The notes beneath the pieces were generated by a model. That model was not told where the DNA came from, did no database searches, and saw only the letters and a program-made list of their open reading frames with translations. Source: JABMNT01 sp048262655 (GTDB taxonomy: Bacteria; Pseudomonadota; Alphaproteobacteria; Rhodospirillales; Casp-alpha2). Taken from it: 64,000 bases of DNA. The stretch covers positions 760,855 through 824,854 of the forward strand of contig JBLXEY010000002.1 of NCBI GenBank assembly GCA_048262655.1, read 5' to 3'. The translations under genes and the position numbers were made by a program. This document shows, in pieces, positions 16,291 to 25,214 of this stretch. Each line of letters opens with the position of its first letter. Position 1 is the first letter of the stretch.

Positions 16291-18224
16291 TTGTCAAGGT
16301 CCAGCGTCACCAGGATACACCCTTCAGGAACCTGCACATCCGCTTTCACATGAACATCACTGACGGTTCCATCGCTTGTTGCGATCATTGTATGCTCCAT
16401 TTTCATGGCTTCCAATACGACCAATACATCGCCCGCCTGTACCCGCTCTCCCTTGCTGACGTTCACGATCGTAACTCGGCCCGGCATCGGCGCGGAAAAC
16501 ACACCGTCCATTGCCAATTGTGATGCCTGTTCTTCCAATGCATCAAACAAAATAAATTTGTAAGGAACAGAAGAACCAAAGACATAAAATTCGTTCTCGT
16601 TTTCAATCACACGCAGGGGGGCTAATTCACCCGAGTTCACGAATAATCCCTCAACATGAAAGCCGGTGTCAGTCTTGGCAACACGATGAATATAGCCATC
16701 ATGGGCAAGATCAATCGTTGGGGGTCGATGACCTGACAGCCGCCAGCCGTCAAATGTTTGCCAGGGCGAATACGGGTCTGCTGCTGCGGTTCTGCGATTA
16801 ATGTGTCTCTGCAACTCTTTTGCAAAAATCAACTGTGCGCAGGCGGCTAACGCTCGGGCCAGGTCGATCTGCGGTCTCTGCATCATATCGGTTGTCAGGT
16901 CGTCTACAAATGACGTGTCGGCCGCCCCTTCTTGAAAAGCAGATGACGACAAGAGATAACCTAGAAATCCGATATTTTGACCCGGACCAATGATTTCGGT
17001 CTGACGCAAAGCCAACTGCAGTCGCGCGATGGCATCTGTACGCGTGCTGCCATGGCAGGTAACTTTAGCGATCATCGGATCGTAAAAAGGTGAGACACTG
17101 TCGCCCATCTCGACGCCAGTATCGATACGAACCGCTGCATCGTCTGGCCAACGCAAATGACGAATTATACCAGGCACAGGCAAAAAATCATTGTCGGGAT
17201 CTTCTGCATAGATGCGCGCTTCAATTGCATGGCCTTTAATAGAAAGGTCAGACTGGCCTAACGGCAATCCTTCGCCTCTGGCAATTTTCAGTTGCCAGGC
17301 AACAAAGTCCTGACCTGTGATACATTCGCTCACCGAGTGCTCTACCTGCAAACGGGTATTCATTTCCATAAAGTAAAAACGATTATCCGGCGCCAGCAAA
17401 AATTCAACGGTACCGGCCCCGACGTAGTCAACCGCCCTTGCAGCTGCTACGGCAGCAGTCCCCATCTTTTCTCGTAAGGCTTCCGTCATTCCCGGTGCCG
17501 GGGCTTCTTCTATGACTTTTTGATGACGCCGCTGGAGCGAACAGTCTCTTTCAAATAAATGCACACATTGCCCATGGCTGTCGGCAAAAACCTGGACCTC
17601 GACATGCCGTGTTTCAGTTAAATAACGCTCAATGAGCAGCCTATCATCGCCAAAACTCGACAAAGCCTCTCGCTTGGCGCTGGCAATATTCTCCTCAAGT
17701 TGTTCCGCCGACTGGACAATACGCATGCCCTTCCCGCCACCCCCTAAAGCTGCTTTAAGCAATAAAGGGAAGCCAATTTCCGCCGCCTGGGATACAAGAT
17801 TACGGAGGGATTGATCGTTACCAAAGTAACCGGGAACAACAGGCACCCCTGCCGTCAGCATGAGTTCCTTCGCGTTGTCTTTGGCTCCCATATGACGTAT
17901 TGCTGACGCTGGTGGACCAACAAAAATCAATCCTGCGTCATGGACCATTTGCGCAAACTCTGCATTCTCAGCAAGAAATCCATATCCGGGATGCACGGCA
18001 TCCGCACCTGAGCGTTTGGCAGCATCAAGAACAGCCGCCATATTGAGGTAGCTTGAACGTGCTTCTGCTGGCCCAATCGGCTCCGATTGACCAGCCATTC
18101 TGACATGCAAGGCGTTGTCATCTGCTTCTGAATAGATCGCCACAGTCTTGATGCCCATATCATGCGCTGTGCGCATGATCCGGCAGGCAATTTCGCCGCG
18201 ATTAGCAATCAGTAGTTTTTTAAT
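16287..18224 (-). CDS. mccA: Methylcrotonyl-CoA carboxylase, biotin-carrying alpha subunit (non-ATG start)
   Basis: ATP-dependent biotin carboxylase plus biotin carrier, carboxylating 3-methylcrotonyl-CoA with MccB. Biotin carboxylase motifs: LLIANRGEIACRI at the start, GGGGKGMRIV, HVEVQVFAD, ERDCSLQRRHQKVIEEAPAPG and MEMNTRLQVEH. The biotinyl motif EAMKMEH near the C-terminus has Lys608. The expected N-terminus is present, but no ATG, GTG or TTG begins that frame. The first in-frame ATG (18176) would delete the first 16 residues, including NRGEIA. ATT 18224 is taken as start, with GGAGAAG 5 bases upstream, giving 645 residues. The alternative is a -1 slip at A_AAA_AAC from ATG 18238. See findings. 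Confidence 0.88.
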   Translation of the reverse strand: MKKLLIANRGEIACRIMRTAHDMGIKTVAIYSEADDNALHVRMAGQSEPIGPAEARSSYLNMAAVLDAAKRSGADAVHPGYGFLAENAEFAQMVHDAGLIFVGPPASAIRHMGAKDNAKELMLTAGVPVVPGYFGNDQSLRNLVSQAAEIGFPLLLKAALGGGGKGMRIVQSAEQLEENIASAKREALSSFGDDRLLIERYLTETRHVEVQVFADSHGQCVHLFERDCSLQRRHQKVIEEAPAPGMTEALREKMGTAAVAAARAVDYVGAGTVEFLLAPDNRFYFMEMNTRLQVEHSVSECITGQDFVAWQLKIARGEGLPLGQSDLSIKGHAIEARIYAEDPDNDFLPVPGIIRHLRWPDDAAVRIDTGVEMGDSVSPFYDPMIAKVTCHGSTRTDAIARLQLALRQTEIIGPGQNIGFLGYLLSSSAFQEGAADTSFVDDLTTDMMQRPQIDLARALAACAQLIFAKELQRHINRRTAAADPYSPWQTFDGWRLSGHRPPTIDLAHDGYIHRVAKTDTGFHVEGLFVNSGELAPLRVIENENEFYVFGSSVPYKFILFDALEEQASQLAMDGVFSAPMPGRVTIVNVSKGERVQAGDVLVVLEAMKMEHTMIATSDGTVSDVHVKADVQVPEGCILVTLDLDK

Positions 18225-18242
18225 AACGTCTTCTCCATAACT

Positions 18243-19034
18243 CTAACGAGTCCAATTCGGATCACGTTTTTCTAAAAAAGCTGAAATGCCTTCTCGGCCT
18301 TCTTCAGAAGCGCGCACTCTTGCAATCCGTTTAGATGTGTCATTCATCAACTCGGGATCAACAGGTTTAGAGGCGATGGCCGGGATCAATTCCTTCACCT
18401 CTCGCATGGCCTTTGGCCCATTGTTCAGACATGCTGTAATCAGATTGTTAATGGCACGGTCGAGGTCATCACTACCCGTGATTTGGTGCAACAGCCCGAT
18501 ACGATGGGCCTCTTCTGCATGGAACCGCTCTCCGGTAACCATATATCGACTGGCTTGGCGCTCACCCATCGAGCGGATCACATAAGGGCTGATGACAGAT
18601 GGAATTAGCCCCAGCTTGACTTCAGATAATGCAAATACCGCGTTATTTGTCCCGATGGCGATATCACATGCCGCGACGAGACCAACTCCGCCGCCAAAGG
18701 CGGGGCCATGGACGCGGGCAATAACAGGTTTTGGACACGATGAAATGCTGTCTAACATGTGCGCCAATTTTTTGGCGTCCTCGAAATTTTCTGCTTCAGA
18801 GTAATCCGCCATACGCCGCATCCAACTCAGGTCGGCCCCGGCAGAAAAACTCTTTCCCGCCCCTTGCAGAACGACAACACGCACGGTCTCGTCACCCGCA
18901 ACACTGCAAAAGGCGGCAGACAACGCGCCAATCAGCTGGTCATCAAAAGCGTTATGGACTTCCGGTCGTGCCATCGTAATATTCGCAACACCCCGCCCGT
19001 CTATATGGCATTCAACTGACGCTTCTTTGGTCAT
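18243..19034 (-). CDS. liuC: Methylglutaconyl-CoA hydratase (enoyl-CoA hydratase family)
   Basis: Hydrates 3-methylglutaconyl-CoA to HMG-CoA, between MCC and HMG-CoA lyase. The 263-residue crotonase-fold protein has ITMARPEVHNAFDDQLI near the start, the oxyanion segment GKSFSAGADLSWMRRMADYS (about 62-81, with the DLxWM element typical of AUH/LiuC), and GPAFGGGVGLVAACDIAIG (about 105-123). Start ATG 19034 (AGAGGG upstream) lies 4 bases after the mccB stop. The frame is open to 19409, but that extension overlaps mccB and is not similar to the family. Placement between mccB and mccA is the classical liu arrangement. Confidence 0.93.
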   Translation of the reverse strand: MTKEASVECHIDGRGVANITMARPEVHNAFDDQLIGALSAAFCSVAGDETVRVVVLQGAGKSFSAGADLSWMRRMADYSEAENFEDAKKLAHMLDSISSCPKPVIARVHGPAFGGGVGLVAACDIAIGTNNAVFALSEVKLGLIPSVISPYVIRSMGERQASRYMVTGERFHAEEAHRIGLLHQITGSDDLDRAINNLITACLNNGPKAMREVKELIPAIASKPVDPELMNDTSKRIARVRASEEGREGISAFLEKRDPNWTR

Positions 19035-19038
19035 CCCT

Positions 19039-20646
19039 CTACATCCTATACAGGCTAAATTTGGGTTCACCGATGGGTGCATTAAGCGCGGCTGATAAGC
19101 CAAGCCCCAAAACGCGACGCGTGTCGGCAGGCTCAATGATCCCGTCATCCCAAAGACGCGCGCTTGCGTAGTAAGGATGCCCCTGCCGCTCATACTGGTT
19201 GAGGATTGGTGCCTTGAAAGCAGATTCTTCTTCATCGCTCCAGGTGCCGCCTGTCGCCTCGATGCCTTCGCGCTTAACCGTTGCCAAAACACTGGCAGCC
19301 TGCTCCCCTCCCATAACCGATATGCGAGCGTTGGGCCACATCCATAGAAACCGCGGTCGGTAACTGCGCCCACACATGGAATAATTACCGGCACCGAAAC
19401 TTCCACCAATCATGACCGTAAATTTCGGCACCTGTGTTGTCGCGACGGCCGTTACCATTTTTGCGCCGTCTTTCGCGATTCCGCCCTGCTCATACTTTTG
19501 TCCAACCATAAAGCCGGAAATATTCTGTAAAAATACCAATGGAATTTTCCGTTGTGAACATAACTCAATAAAGTGAGCGCCTTTCAAGGCCGACTCTGAA
19601 AACAAAATCCCGTTATTCGCAACAATACCAACCGGATAACCATAGATCCGTGCAAACCCACAAACGAGCGTCTTCCCATATTCTGCTTTGAATTCCTCCA
19701 GCTTCGAGCCGTCAACCAGCCGCGCGATGACTTCGCGTACATCGTAAGGCGTCCGAAGGTCCGTTGGAACCAGAGCCGCAAGTTCATTTGCGTCATAAAG
19801 CGGGTCTTGTGGATCACGGATATCCATATTGATGGTTTTTACCCGGTTCAGATTATCAACAATCTGTCGGGCAATCGCCAAAGCATGCGTATCATTTTCA
19901 GCAAGATGGTCAGCGACCCCCGACACGCGCGTATGCACTTCGGCCCCGCCCAAATCTTCAGCACTTACCACTTCACCGGTTGCTGCTTTTACCAGTGGCG
20001 GTCCTCCAAGAAAAATCGTCCCCTGACCTTTTACGATGATACTCTCGTCGCACATGGCTGGAACATAGGCTCCACCAGCGGTACAGGAACCCATCACAAC
20101 GGCGATCTGTGGAATACCGGCAGCACTCATCCGCGACTGATTGTAAAAAATTTGACCAAAGTGATCGCGGTCCGGAAACACGTTATCTTGCTCCGGCAAA
20201 AATGCACCGCCAGAATCAACCAAATAAATACAGGGCAGGTTATTTTCCATTGCGATTTCTTGCGCCCGCAAATGCTTTTTTACGGTGATTGGATAATAGG
20301 TACCGCCTTTAACCGTCGCGTCATTGGCAACGATAACCACCTCACAACCGGACACCCGCCCTATACCCGTGATAATCCCGCCAGCGGGCACGACATCATC
20401 ATAAAGTTCAAATCCCGCAAGTTGCGAAAACTCCAGAAATGGCGCACCAACATCAATCAATTCATCAATGCGTTCACGCGCCAGCAACTTACCACGCTGT
20501 TTATGTTTCTCCCGTGCACGCGGATTGCTCCCAGATGCGATCTTGTCCACGACCGCCTTCAAGTCATCAATGCATGCTTGCATTGCCGCAGCATTCTTTT
20601 GACAACCCGCATCAGACAAATTCACTTTAGTCTTAAGGAGCCCCAC
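19039..20646 (-). CDS. mccB: Methylcrotonyl-CoA carboxylase beta (carboxyltransferase) subunit
   Basis: Transfers CO2 from biotin on MccA to 3-methylcrotonyl-CoA. The 535-residue carboxyltransferase has REKHKQRGKLLARERID near the N-terminus, IYLVDSGGAFLPEQDNVFPDRDHFG (about 140-164, typical of MCC rather than PCC beta), GSCTAGGAYVPAMCDE in the N-half and FLQNISGFMVGQKYEQGGIAKDGAKMV in the C-half, then GAGNYSMCGRSYRPRFLWMWPN. GTG 20646 is chosen because MCC beta begins close to LLKTKVNLS and the length then equals the family's ~535. The frame is open further upstream but overlaps the rhodanese gene. Confidence 0.95.
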   Translation of the reverse strand: MGLLKTKVNLSDAGCQKNAAAMQACIDDLKAVVDKIASGSNPRAREKHKQRGKLLARERIDELIDVGAPFLEFSQLAGFELYDDVVPAGGIITGIGRVSGCEVVIVANDATVKGGTYYPITVKKHLRAQEIAMENNLPCIYLVDSGGAFLPEQDNVFPDRDHFGQIFYNQSRMSAAGIPQIAVVMGSCTAGGAYVPAMCDESIIVKGQGTIFLGGPPLVKAATGEVVSAEDLGGAEVHTRVSGVADHLAENDTHALAIARQIVDNLNRVKTINMDIRDPQDPLYDANELAALVPTDLRTPYDVREVIARLVDGSKLEEFKAEYGKTLVCGFARIYGYPVGIVANNGILFSESALKGAHFIELCSQRKIPLVFLQNISGFMVGQKYEQGGIAKDGAKMVTAVATTQVPKFTVMIGGSFGAGNYSMCGRSYRPRFLWMWPNARISVMGGEQAASVLATVKREGIEATGGTWSDEEESAFKAPILNQYERQGHPYYASARLWDDGIIEPADTRRVLGLGLSAALNAPIGEPKFSLYRM

Positions 20647-20650
20647 GTTC

Positions 20651-21058
20651 TTAACTCGATTTTTTAGGGCGTTCGGCAACCGGACCGCCAGCTTTTTTCC
20701 AACCCCCAAACCCGTCTTCAAATTGTTTAACGTTGGTCATTCCCATATCGTTTAATGCTTTTGTCGCAAGCACAGAACGCCACGCCGATTGGCAATAAAG
20801 GACAAAAGTCTTGCTATCGTCAGAGAAGATATCTTTGTGATAGGGGCTATCCGGATCAACCCAAAACTCGAGCATGCCGCGCGGCGCATGAAAAGCACCC
20901 GGCACCATACCCTCGCGATCCAGTTCCCTAACGTCTCGAATATCAACAAAGACAATACTGTCATCGCCGTGGGCAGCAATAGCTTCGGACGTCGACATGG
21001 TTTCGATCTCACTCATCGCTTCTTCAATGAGTTTTTTAACACCTTTTGTTACAGCCAT
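20651..21058 (-). CDS. Rhodanese-domain protein
   Basis: A 135-residue single rhodanese domain: FVDIRDVRELDREGMVPGAFHAPRG (about 37-61) and the active-site loop FVLYCQSAWRSVLATKAL with catalytic Cys89. Such proteins carry persulfide sulfur, often to thiols or cyanide. It sits 4 bases before the mccB start and 28 bases after the isomerase-like gene, inside the leucine operon. Single-domain rhodaneses of this CQSAWRS type recur beside acyl-CoA metabolic genes; the physiological partner is unknown. Start ATG 21058 follows a GAAAG-type site. Confidence 0.85.
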   Translation of the reverse strand: MAVTKGVKKLIEEAMSEIETMSTSEAIAAHGDDSIVFVDIRDVRELDREGMVPGAFHAPRGMLEFWVDPDSPYHKDIFSDDSKTFVLYCQSAWRSVLATKALNDMGMTNVKQFEDGFGGWKKAGGPVAERPKKSS

Positions 21059-21086
21059 AATTCGTCTTTCCTTGTTAAGTAAATCA

Positions 21087-21692
21087 TCACCAACCGCCGG
21101 TCTTCAACCAACGCTTAATCATCCAAATTCTGTCAGACCCCCAAAATTTTTCTTCGTCGACGATAAAAAATGGTGACCCAAAAACACCTGCATCAACGGC
21201 GGCCTGCGTTTCTTCCTTCAATCTATCTTTTACGCGTGCGTCAGTAAGGGCCTCAGCAAGTTCGTTTGCGTCAACTCCCAATGCGGCGCCGATCTCGCAC
21301 AGGATCGTAGTTTTGGTGATATCGCGACCCTCCGCAAAAAAGGCCACAAAGCAGGCGCGGGCAAAATCCTTTGCCAGCTTTTGATCCTGATCGAAAAGAA
21401 AATAGTAGGCACGGGCAGCCCCCAGGGAAGCAATTGGAAACTTTTGGGGCATCTGCCACGGCACTTTCATAAAACGCGCCAAGCGGTCCCAATCCATTTG
21501 GGAATAGTCACCTTTCATCGGCTGATGCGCCAGGGGTTCATTCTTGGTCGTTTGCATTGCGACCCCCAGCAGGAATGGTTTCCATACGACCTCGCGACCA
21601 CCAAACTCCATAGCGACATCATCAATTTTGTCGGCAGCAAAATATGCGTACGGAGATGAAAAATCGAAGTAAAATTCGATGGGTTTAGGCAC
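21087..21692 (-). CDS. 2-hydroxychromene-2-carboxylate isomerase-like (DsbA-fold, kappa-GST) protein
   Basis: A 201-residue thioredoxin/DsbA-fold protein. IEFYFDFSSPYAYFA at residues 5-19 has the family's serine (SSPY) in place of the redox cysteine. GVFGSPFFIVDEEKFWGSDRIWMIKRWL (about 168-195) is the cis-proline region and C-terminal signature. Founding members isomerise 2-hydroxychromene-2-carboxylate using glutathione; in CoA operons the true substrate is unknown. The GTG start overlaps the acyl-CoA dehydrogenase stop by one base (TAGTG) with GGGAG upstream, so it is coupled to it. Confidence 0.88.
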   Translation of the reverse strand: MPKPIEFYFDFSSPYAYFAADKIDDVAMEFGGREVVWKPFLLGVAMQTTKNEPLAHQPMKGDYSQMDWDRLARFMKVPWQMPQKFPIASLGAARAYYFLFDQDQKLAKDFARACFVAFFAEGRDITKTTILCEIGAALGVDANELAEALTDARVKDRLKEETQAAVDAGVFGSPFFIVDEEKFWGSDRIWMIKRWLKTGGW

Positions 21693-22831
21693 TAATATTC
21701 TCCCTCAAGTGAGCGACTGATGACCACACGCTGAATATCGCTTGTTCCCTCATAAATCTGACAAACCCGGACATCACGGTAGATCCGTTCAACAGGAAAA
21801 TCCTCGACGTAACCATAACCGCCTAATGTTTGGATCGCAGCAGAGCAGACCCGCTCAGCCATTTCTGACGCATAAAGTTTTGCCATTGATGCTTGTTTTA
21901 AACAAGCCTCACCTGACTCTCTCAACCGGGCCGCATTCAAATACATGAGCCGGGCAGCTTCAATTTCTGTCGCCATATCGGCAAGACGAAAAGCGACCGC
22001 CTGATGATCAAACAGTCGGTGTCCAAACGTTTGGCGCTCCTTTGCATAGCCACAGGCAAAATCAAGTGCGGCACGCGCCATACCAACGGCTTGGGCCGCA
22101 ATGCCAATACGGCCACCTTCCAGATTTGAAAGCGCAATCTTATACCCGTCCCCTTCTTCACCCAGCAATAAATCCTGTGACAACATCATATCATCGAAGG
22201 TGATTTGCGCCGTGTCAGAACACTTTTGTCCCAGCTTCGCCTCAACGCCAGTCACCTCATACCCGGGAGTGTCTGTCGGCACGATAAACGCAGATAGCCC
22301 CCGTTTTCCCAACTCTGGATTGGTGACAGCAAAAACGATCGCAACGTCACCTTCTTTACCAGAAGTAATAAACTGCTTGGTTCCTTTTAGTCTGTAGTGA
22401 TCGCCATCTTTTACAGCTCGTGTTTTTATGGCACTGGCATCCGATCCGGCATGCGGTTCGGTCAAGGCAAATGCCCCGATCAATTCACCCCGCGCCATTG
22501 GCTTTAGAAACCGTTCCTTTTGTGACGCGTTGCCATACTGCAGAATTGGAACTTGCCCGACACCGTTATGGACACTGACAATTGTTGAAATTGCACCATC
22601 AGCGCGGGCGATTTCTTCCAGTGCCACAGCAAAACCCACCATACCCAGTGATGCACCACCGTACTCTTCTGGTGTGAGCATTCCCATCAGACCAAGTGCA
22701 CCCAAGTCGCGCAACTCTGCACATGGGAACGCCGATGTTTTATCGCGTTCAGCAGCGCCAGGTGCTAACTGTTCACTAGAAAATTTCTCGGCCATATCGC
22801 GAACAAGAAGGTGTTCTTGTGAGAGATGCAT
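21692..22831 (-). CDS. Acyl-CoA dehydrogenase (short/branched chain type)
   Basis: FAD flavoenzyme of 379 residues that makes an enoyl-CoA and passes electrons to ETF. Domains: N-terminal helical, then AFALTEPHAGSDASAIKTRA and YRLKGTKQFITSG (flavin contacts), then the C-terminal helical domain with RQTFGHRLFDHQAVAF and QTLGGYGYVEDFPVERIYRD. Its catalytic glutamate is in QIYEGTSDIQR near the C-terminus, the butyryl/short-branched position, unlike isovaleryl-CoA dehydrogenase. Isobutyryl-, 2-methylbutyryl- or butyryl-CoA are likely substrates. ATG 22831 fits the family start; the frame is open to 22972, where it overlaps the DUF3291 gene. It is the second dehydrogenase of this operon after ivd. 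Confidence 0.93.
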   Translation of the reverse strand: MHLSQEHLLVRDMAEKFSSEQLAPGAAERDKTSAFPCAELRDLGALGLMGMLTPEEYGGASLGMVGFAVALEEIARADGAISTIVSVHNGVGQVPILQYGNASQKERFLKPMARGELIGAFALTEPHAGSDASAIKTRAVKDGDHYRLKGTKQFITSGKEGDVAIVFAVTNPELGKRGLSAFIVPTDTPGYEVTGVEAKLGQKCSDTAQITFDDMMLSQDLLLGEEGDGYKIALSNLEGGRIGIAAQAVGMARAALDFACGYAKERQTFGHRLFDHQAVAFRLADMATEIEAARLMYLNAARLRESGEACLKQASMAKLYASEMAERVCSAAIQTLGGYGYVEDFPVERIYRDVRVCQIYEGTSDIQRVVISRSLEGEY

Positions 22832-22839
22832 GGCTTTAC

Positions 22840-23295
22840 CTAAGCCGCCACGGGTTTTTGGAATTGCTGTTTGAACGTAAACGCATGATCCGTTGGGCCA
22901 TGAGCCCTTAAATATTCCAGCCGCGCTTTTGCTTCCGCCAACGTGGGTTCCGCACCAGCGTCGACCCACCACAGCACATGATAGGCCTCCTTCATGACGT
23001 CAAACCATTCGCGCCGTCGCGCCATGACTTTGGCATGGGCCGACTTATAGACATAATCCATTAACGGGCCTACATCTTCCCAAACAGACATATTTACAAT
23101 TACCCTCGGGTTCTCATACCCATCAATCGATGAGCCGTCTCCAATCTCTTCCTGCAGTCTCCAGACAAAGCCGGGGCTCTCCTCCGCCAAGGCATTAATT
23201 TCATCAAGCAAAGCGACGAACGGCGCTAAGGCCTCCGATTCAATATCGTCTATAGCTGTCGCTATGTTTAATTGAGCCAAATGAAATTGTCTCAT
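22840..23295 (-). CDS. DUF3291 domain protein
   Basis: A 151-residue soluble protein matching DUF3291: MRQFHLAQLNIATA at the start, PGFVWRLQEEIGDG, then VNMSVWEDVGPLMDYVYKSAHAKVMARRREWFDVM (about 66-100) and LWWVDAGAEPTLAEAKARLEYLR. The fold is probably a ferredoxin-like/ABM-type alpha-beta domain, as seen in small monooxygenase-like proteins; no activity is known. I start it at ATG 23295, where the family begins with the RQFHLAQLN strand; three residues more are possible from TTG 23304. It lies 9 bases after the SDR gene and 8 before the acyl-CoA dehydrogenase. Confidence 0.82.
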   Translation of the reverse strand: MRQFHLAQLNIATAIDDIESEALAPFVALLDEINALAEESPGFVWRLQEEIGDGSSIDGYENPRVIVNMSVWEDVGPLMDYVYKSAHAKVMARRREWFDVMKEAYHVLWWVDAGAEPTLAEAKARLEYLRAHGPTDHAFTFKQQFQKPVAA

Positions 23296-23304
23296 TGCAA
23301 GCAC

Positions 23305-23988
23305 CTACCAGGGAAGTTCGTTTCCAGCGTAATCATAGAATGTACCCGTCGACGCCATCGATAACTCATCAATAACAGATCGCATACCCGACACACTCTG
23401 TTCAGTGGTTATGTCAGCGTTGGCACCGCCCATATCCGTTTGCACCCAACCTGGATGCAGGACGCGAACCGCAATCCCCTTGTCGCGAAATTCCGCAGTC
23501 AAGCCGCGCATCACTGAGTTCACCGCCGTCTTGGACGAACGGTAAATGGTGTTCCCGCCAGACGTATTATTCTCAATACTTCCCATCAATGATGAAATGG
23601 TAATCAACTTTTTTTGCTGAGAGCGGGCCATGTGGTCTGCGAAAGCAAGACTGACTTTTAGGGGGGAAAATACATTCACATCGAACACCTTCATCCACTC
23701 TTGATAATCTATCTCGTCGAGGGAGTATCCCTTGGGTCCAAATACACCAGCGTTATTGATGACAACATCAAGAGCGACGCTGTCCAGGTCTTTCGCCAAA
23801 CGGTCAATTGAATACGGGTCAGAAACATCAAGGCCATGAACTTCAATATCTCCCTCAACGGTTGCCAGTTCACCAACCCCAATTGGCGTGCGGCAAGTCG
23901 CAATGACTTTCCATCCCTCTTTTGCATATTGACGCACAAACTCTAATCCAATTCCCCGGTTTGAACCGGTAATCAATACTGTTGGCAA
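23305..23988 (-). CDS. SDR family oxidoreductase (C-factor/sniffer-like)
   Basis: A 227-residue Rossmann-fold short-chain dehydrogenase. Cofactor motif TGSNRGIG at residues 7-14; VINNAGVFGPKG near 75-86; catalytic Ser in TISSLMGS and the YRSSK (Tyr-x-x-x-Lys) pair near 150-154; then VLHPGWVQTDMGG. The TGSNRGIGLEFVRQ start and this C-terminus resemble the sniffer / C-signal subgroup of carbonyl reductases. The substrate is unknown. It starts at TTG 23988, which has an AGAGAG element upstream and begins exactly at the first strand. It follows the thiolase by 26 bases inside the leucine operon. Confidence 0.88.
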   Translation of the reverse strand: MPTVLITGSNRGIGLEFVRQYAKEGWKVIATCRTPIGVGELATVEGDIEVHGLDVSDPYSIDRLAKDLDSVALDVVINNAGVFGPKGYSLDEIDYQEWMKVFDVNVFSPLKVSLAFADHMARSQQKKLITISSLMGSIENNTSGGNTIYRSSKTAVNSVMRGLTAEFRDKGIAVRVLHPGWVQTDMGGANADITTEQSVSGMRSVIDELSMASTGTFYDYAGNELPW

Positions 23989-24014
23989 TTTTAAGTCTCT
24001 CTTTTAAGTCCTGA

Positions 24015-25208
24015 TTAATTTAAAAGCTCGATGGCGACAGCAGTCGCTTCGCCACCCCCTATACATAAACTCGCAACGCCTTTGCGTTGATCGTATTTTC
24101 GCAATGCGTTAAGTAATGTAACCATAATTCGCGCACCCGAAGCGCCGACCGGATGGCCAAGAGCACACGCACCACCGTGAACGTTTACCTTGTCATGCGG
24201 AAGGTCCAGATCACGCATCGCCGCCATGGTGACAACGGCAAAGGCTTCATTGATTTCATAGAGGTCAACATCCCCTGCGCGCCAGCCTGCCTTAGACAAT
24301 ACAGACGCAATGGAACCAATAGGTGCCGTCGTAAACCGGTTCGGTTCCTGGGAATGGGTTGCATGCGCGTGTATCTGAGCGAGCGGTCGAAGACCGCGAC
24401 GTTCTGATTCCGAGCGGCGCATCAAAACCAAAGCCGCAGCGCCATCCGAAATCGAACTGGAGTTAGCGGCGGTGACCGTCCCGTTCTTTCGAAACGCCGG
24501 GCGCAACTCAGGTATTTTTTGAATATTCGCGGCCAGGGGCTGCTCATCGTCTTGGACAGTTATGTCTCCCTTTCGCGTCGTTACCGTGACCGGCGAAATT
24601 TCTTTTGCAAACGTTCCATCTTCGATGGCTTTCTTTGCGCGCGTCAGTGATTCGATTGCAAATGCATCCTGGGCTTCCCGCGTAAACTGATACGCTTCCG
24701 CCGTATCTTCAGCAAAAGTCCCCATAAGACGTCCCTCGTCATAAGCGTCTTCAAGGCCATCAACAAACATGTGATCTTTAACCGTATCACCATGCCCCAG
24801 ACGATACCCTTCTCTGGCTTTTTCCAGTAAGTAGGGCGCGTTGGTCATGCTTTCCATCCCCCCCGCAACCATCACAGAATGGGAACCGGCAAGAAGGTTG
24901 TCGTGTGCCAGCATTGTCGCTTTCATGGCCGACCCACACATTTTTGAAAGTGTTGTCGCGCCCGCCGCCCACGGTATCCCGGCGTTGTGCGCAGCCTGAC
25001 GCGCGGGCGCTTGCTTTACGCCTGCGAATAGACACAAGCCCATCACAACGTCTTCAACGTCATCTCCTGATATTCCTGCGTTTGCGACCGCAGCTCTTAT
25101 GGCCGCACCGCCCAGCTCTGGCGCTGTTACTTGCCCCAACACGCCCTGAAAACCACCCATTGGTGTTCGCGAAGCACCTACGATTACGACCGGATCACTG
25201 TTACTCAT
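24015..25208 (-). CDS. Acetyl-CoA C-acyltransferase (thiolase)
   Basis: A 397-residue thiolase, degrading acetoacetyl-CoA or 3-ketoacyl-CoA to acetyl-CoA, or the reverse. The active-site nucleophile is Cys91 in TLSKMCGSAMKA. The catalytic histidine motif is EINEAFAV. HGGACALGHPVGASGARI and the C-terminal SLCIGGGEATAVAIE carry the second histidine and cysteine. In a leucine operon it most simply handles acetoacetyl-CoA from acetoacetate. No CoA-transferase or acetoacetyl-CoA synthetase gene is in the operon. ATG 25208 lies 6 bases after the cupin gene stop. Confidence 0.93.
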   Translation of the reverse strand: MSNSDPVVIVGASRTPMGGFQGVLGQVTAPELGGAAIRAAVANAGISGDDVEDVVMGLCLFAGVKQAPARQAAHNAGIPWAAGATTLSKMCGSAMKATMLAHDNLLAGSHSVMVAGGMESMTNAPYLLEKAREGYRLGHGDTVKDHMFVDGLEDAYDEGRLMGTFAEDTAEAYQFTREAQDAFAIESLTRAKKAIEDGTFAKEISPVTVTTRKGDITVQDDEQPLAANIQKIPELRPAFRKNGTVTAANSSSISDGAAALVLMRRSESERRGLRPLAQIHAHATHSQEPNRFTTAPIGSIASVLSKAGWRAGDVDLYEINEAFAVVTMAAMRDLDLPHDKVNVHGGACALGHPVGASGARIMVTLLNALRKYDQRKGVASLCIGGGEATAVAIELLN

Positions 25209-25214
25209 CTGCTC

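Noticed and set aside
19035..19409. Long N-terminal extension of the methylglutaconyl-CoA hydratase frame
   Set aside because: It overlaps the end of mccB in another frame and shows no crotonase similarity. The family start with a ribosome site is at 19034.
19807..20667. 286-codon open frame on the + strand opposite mccB
   Set aside because: It is antisense to a clear carboxyltransferase, has no recognisable domain, and has the composition of a shadow frame.
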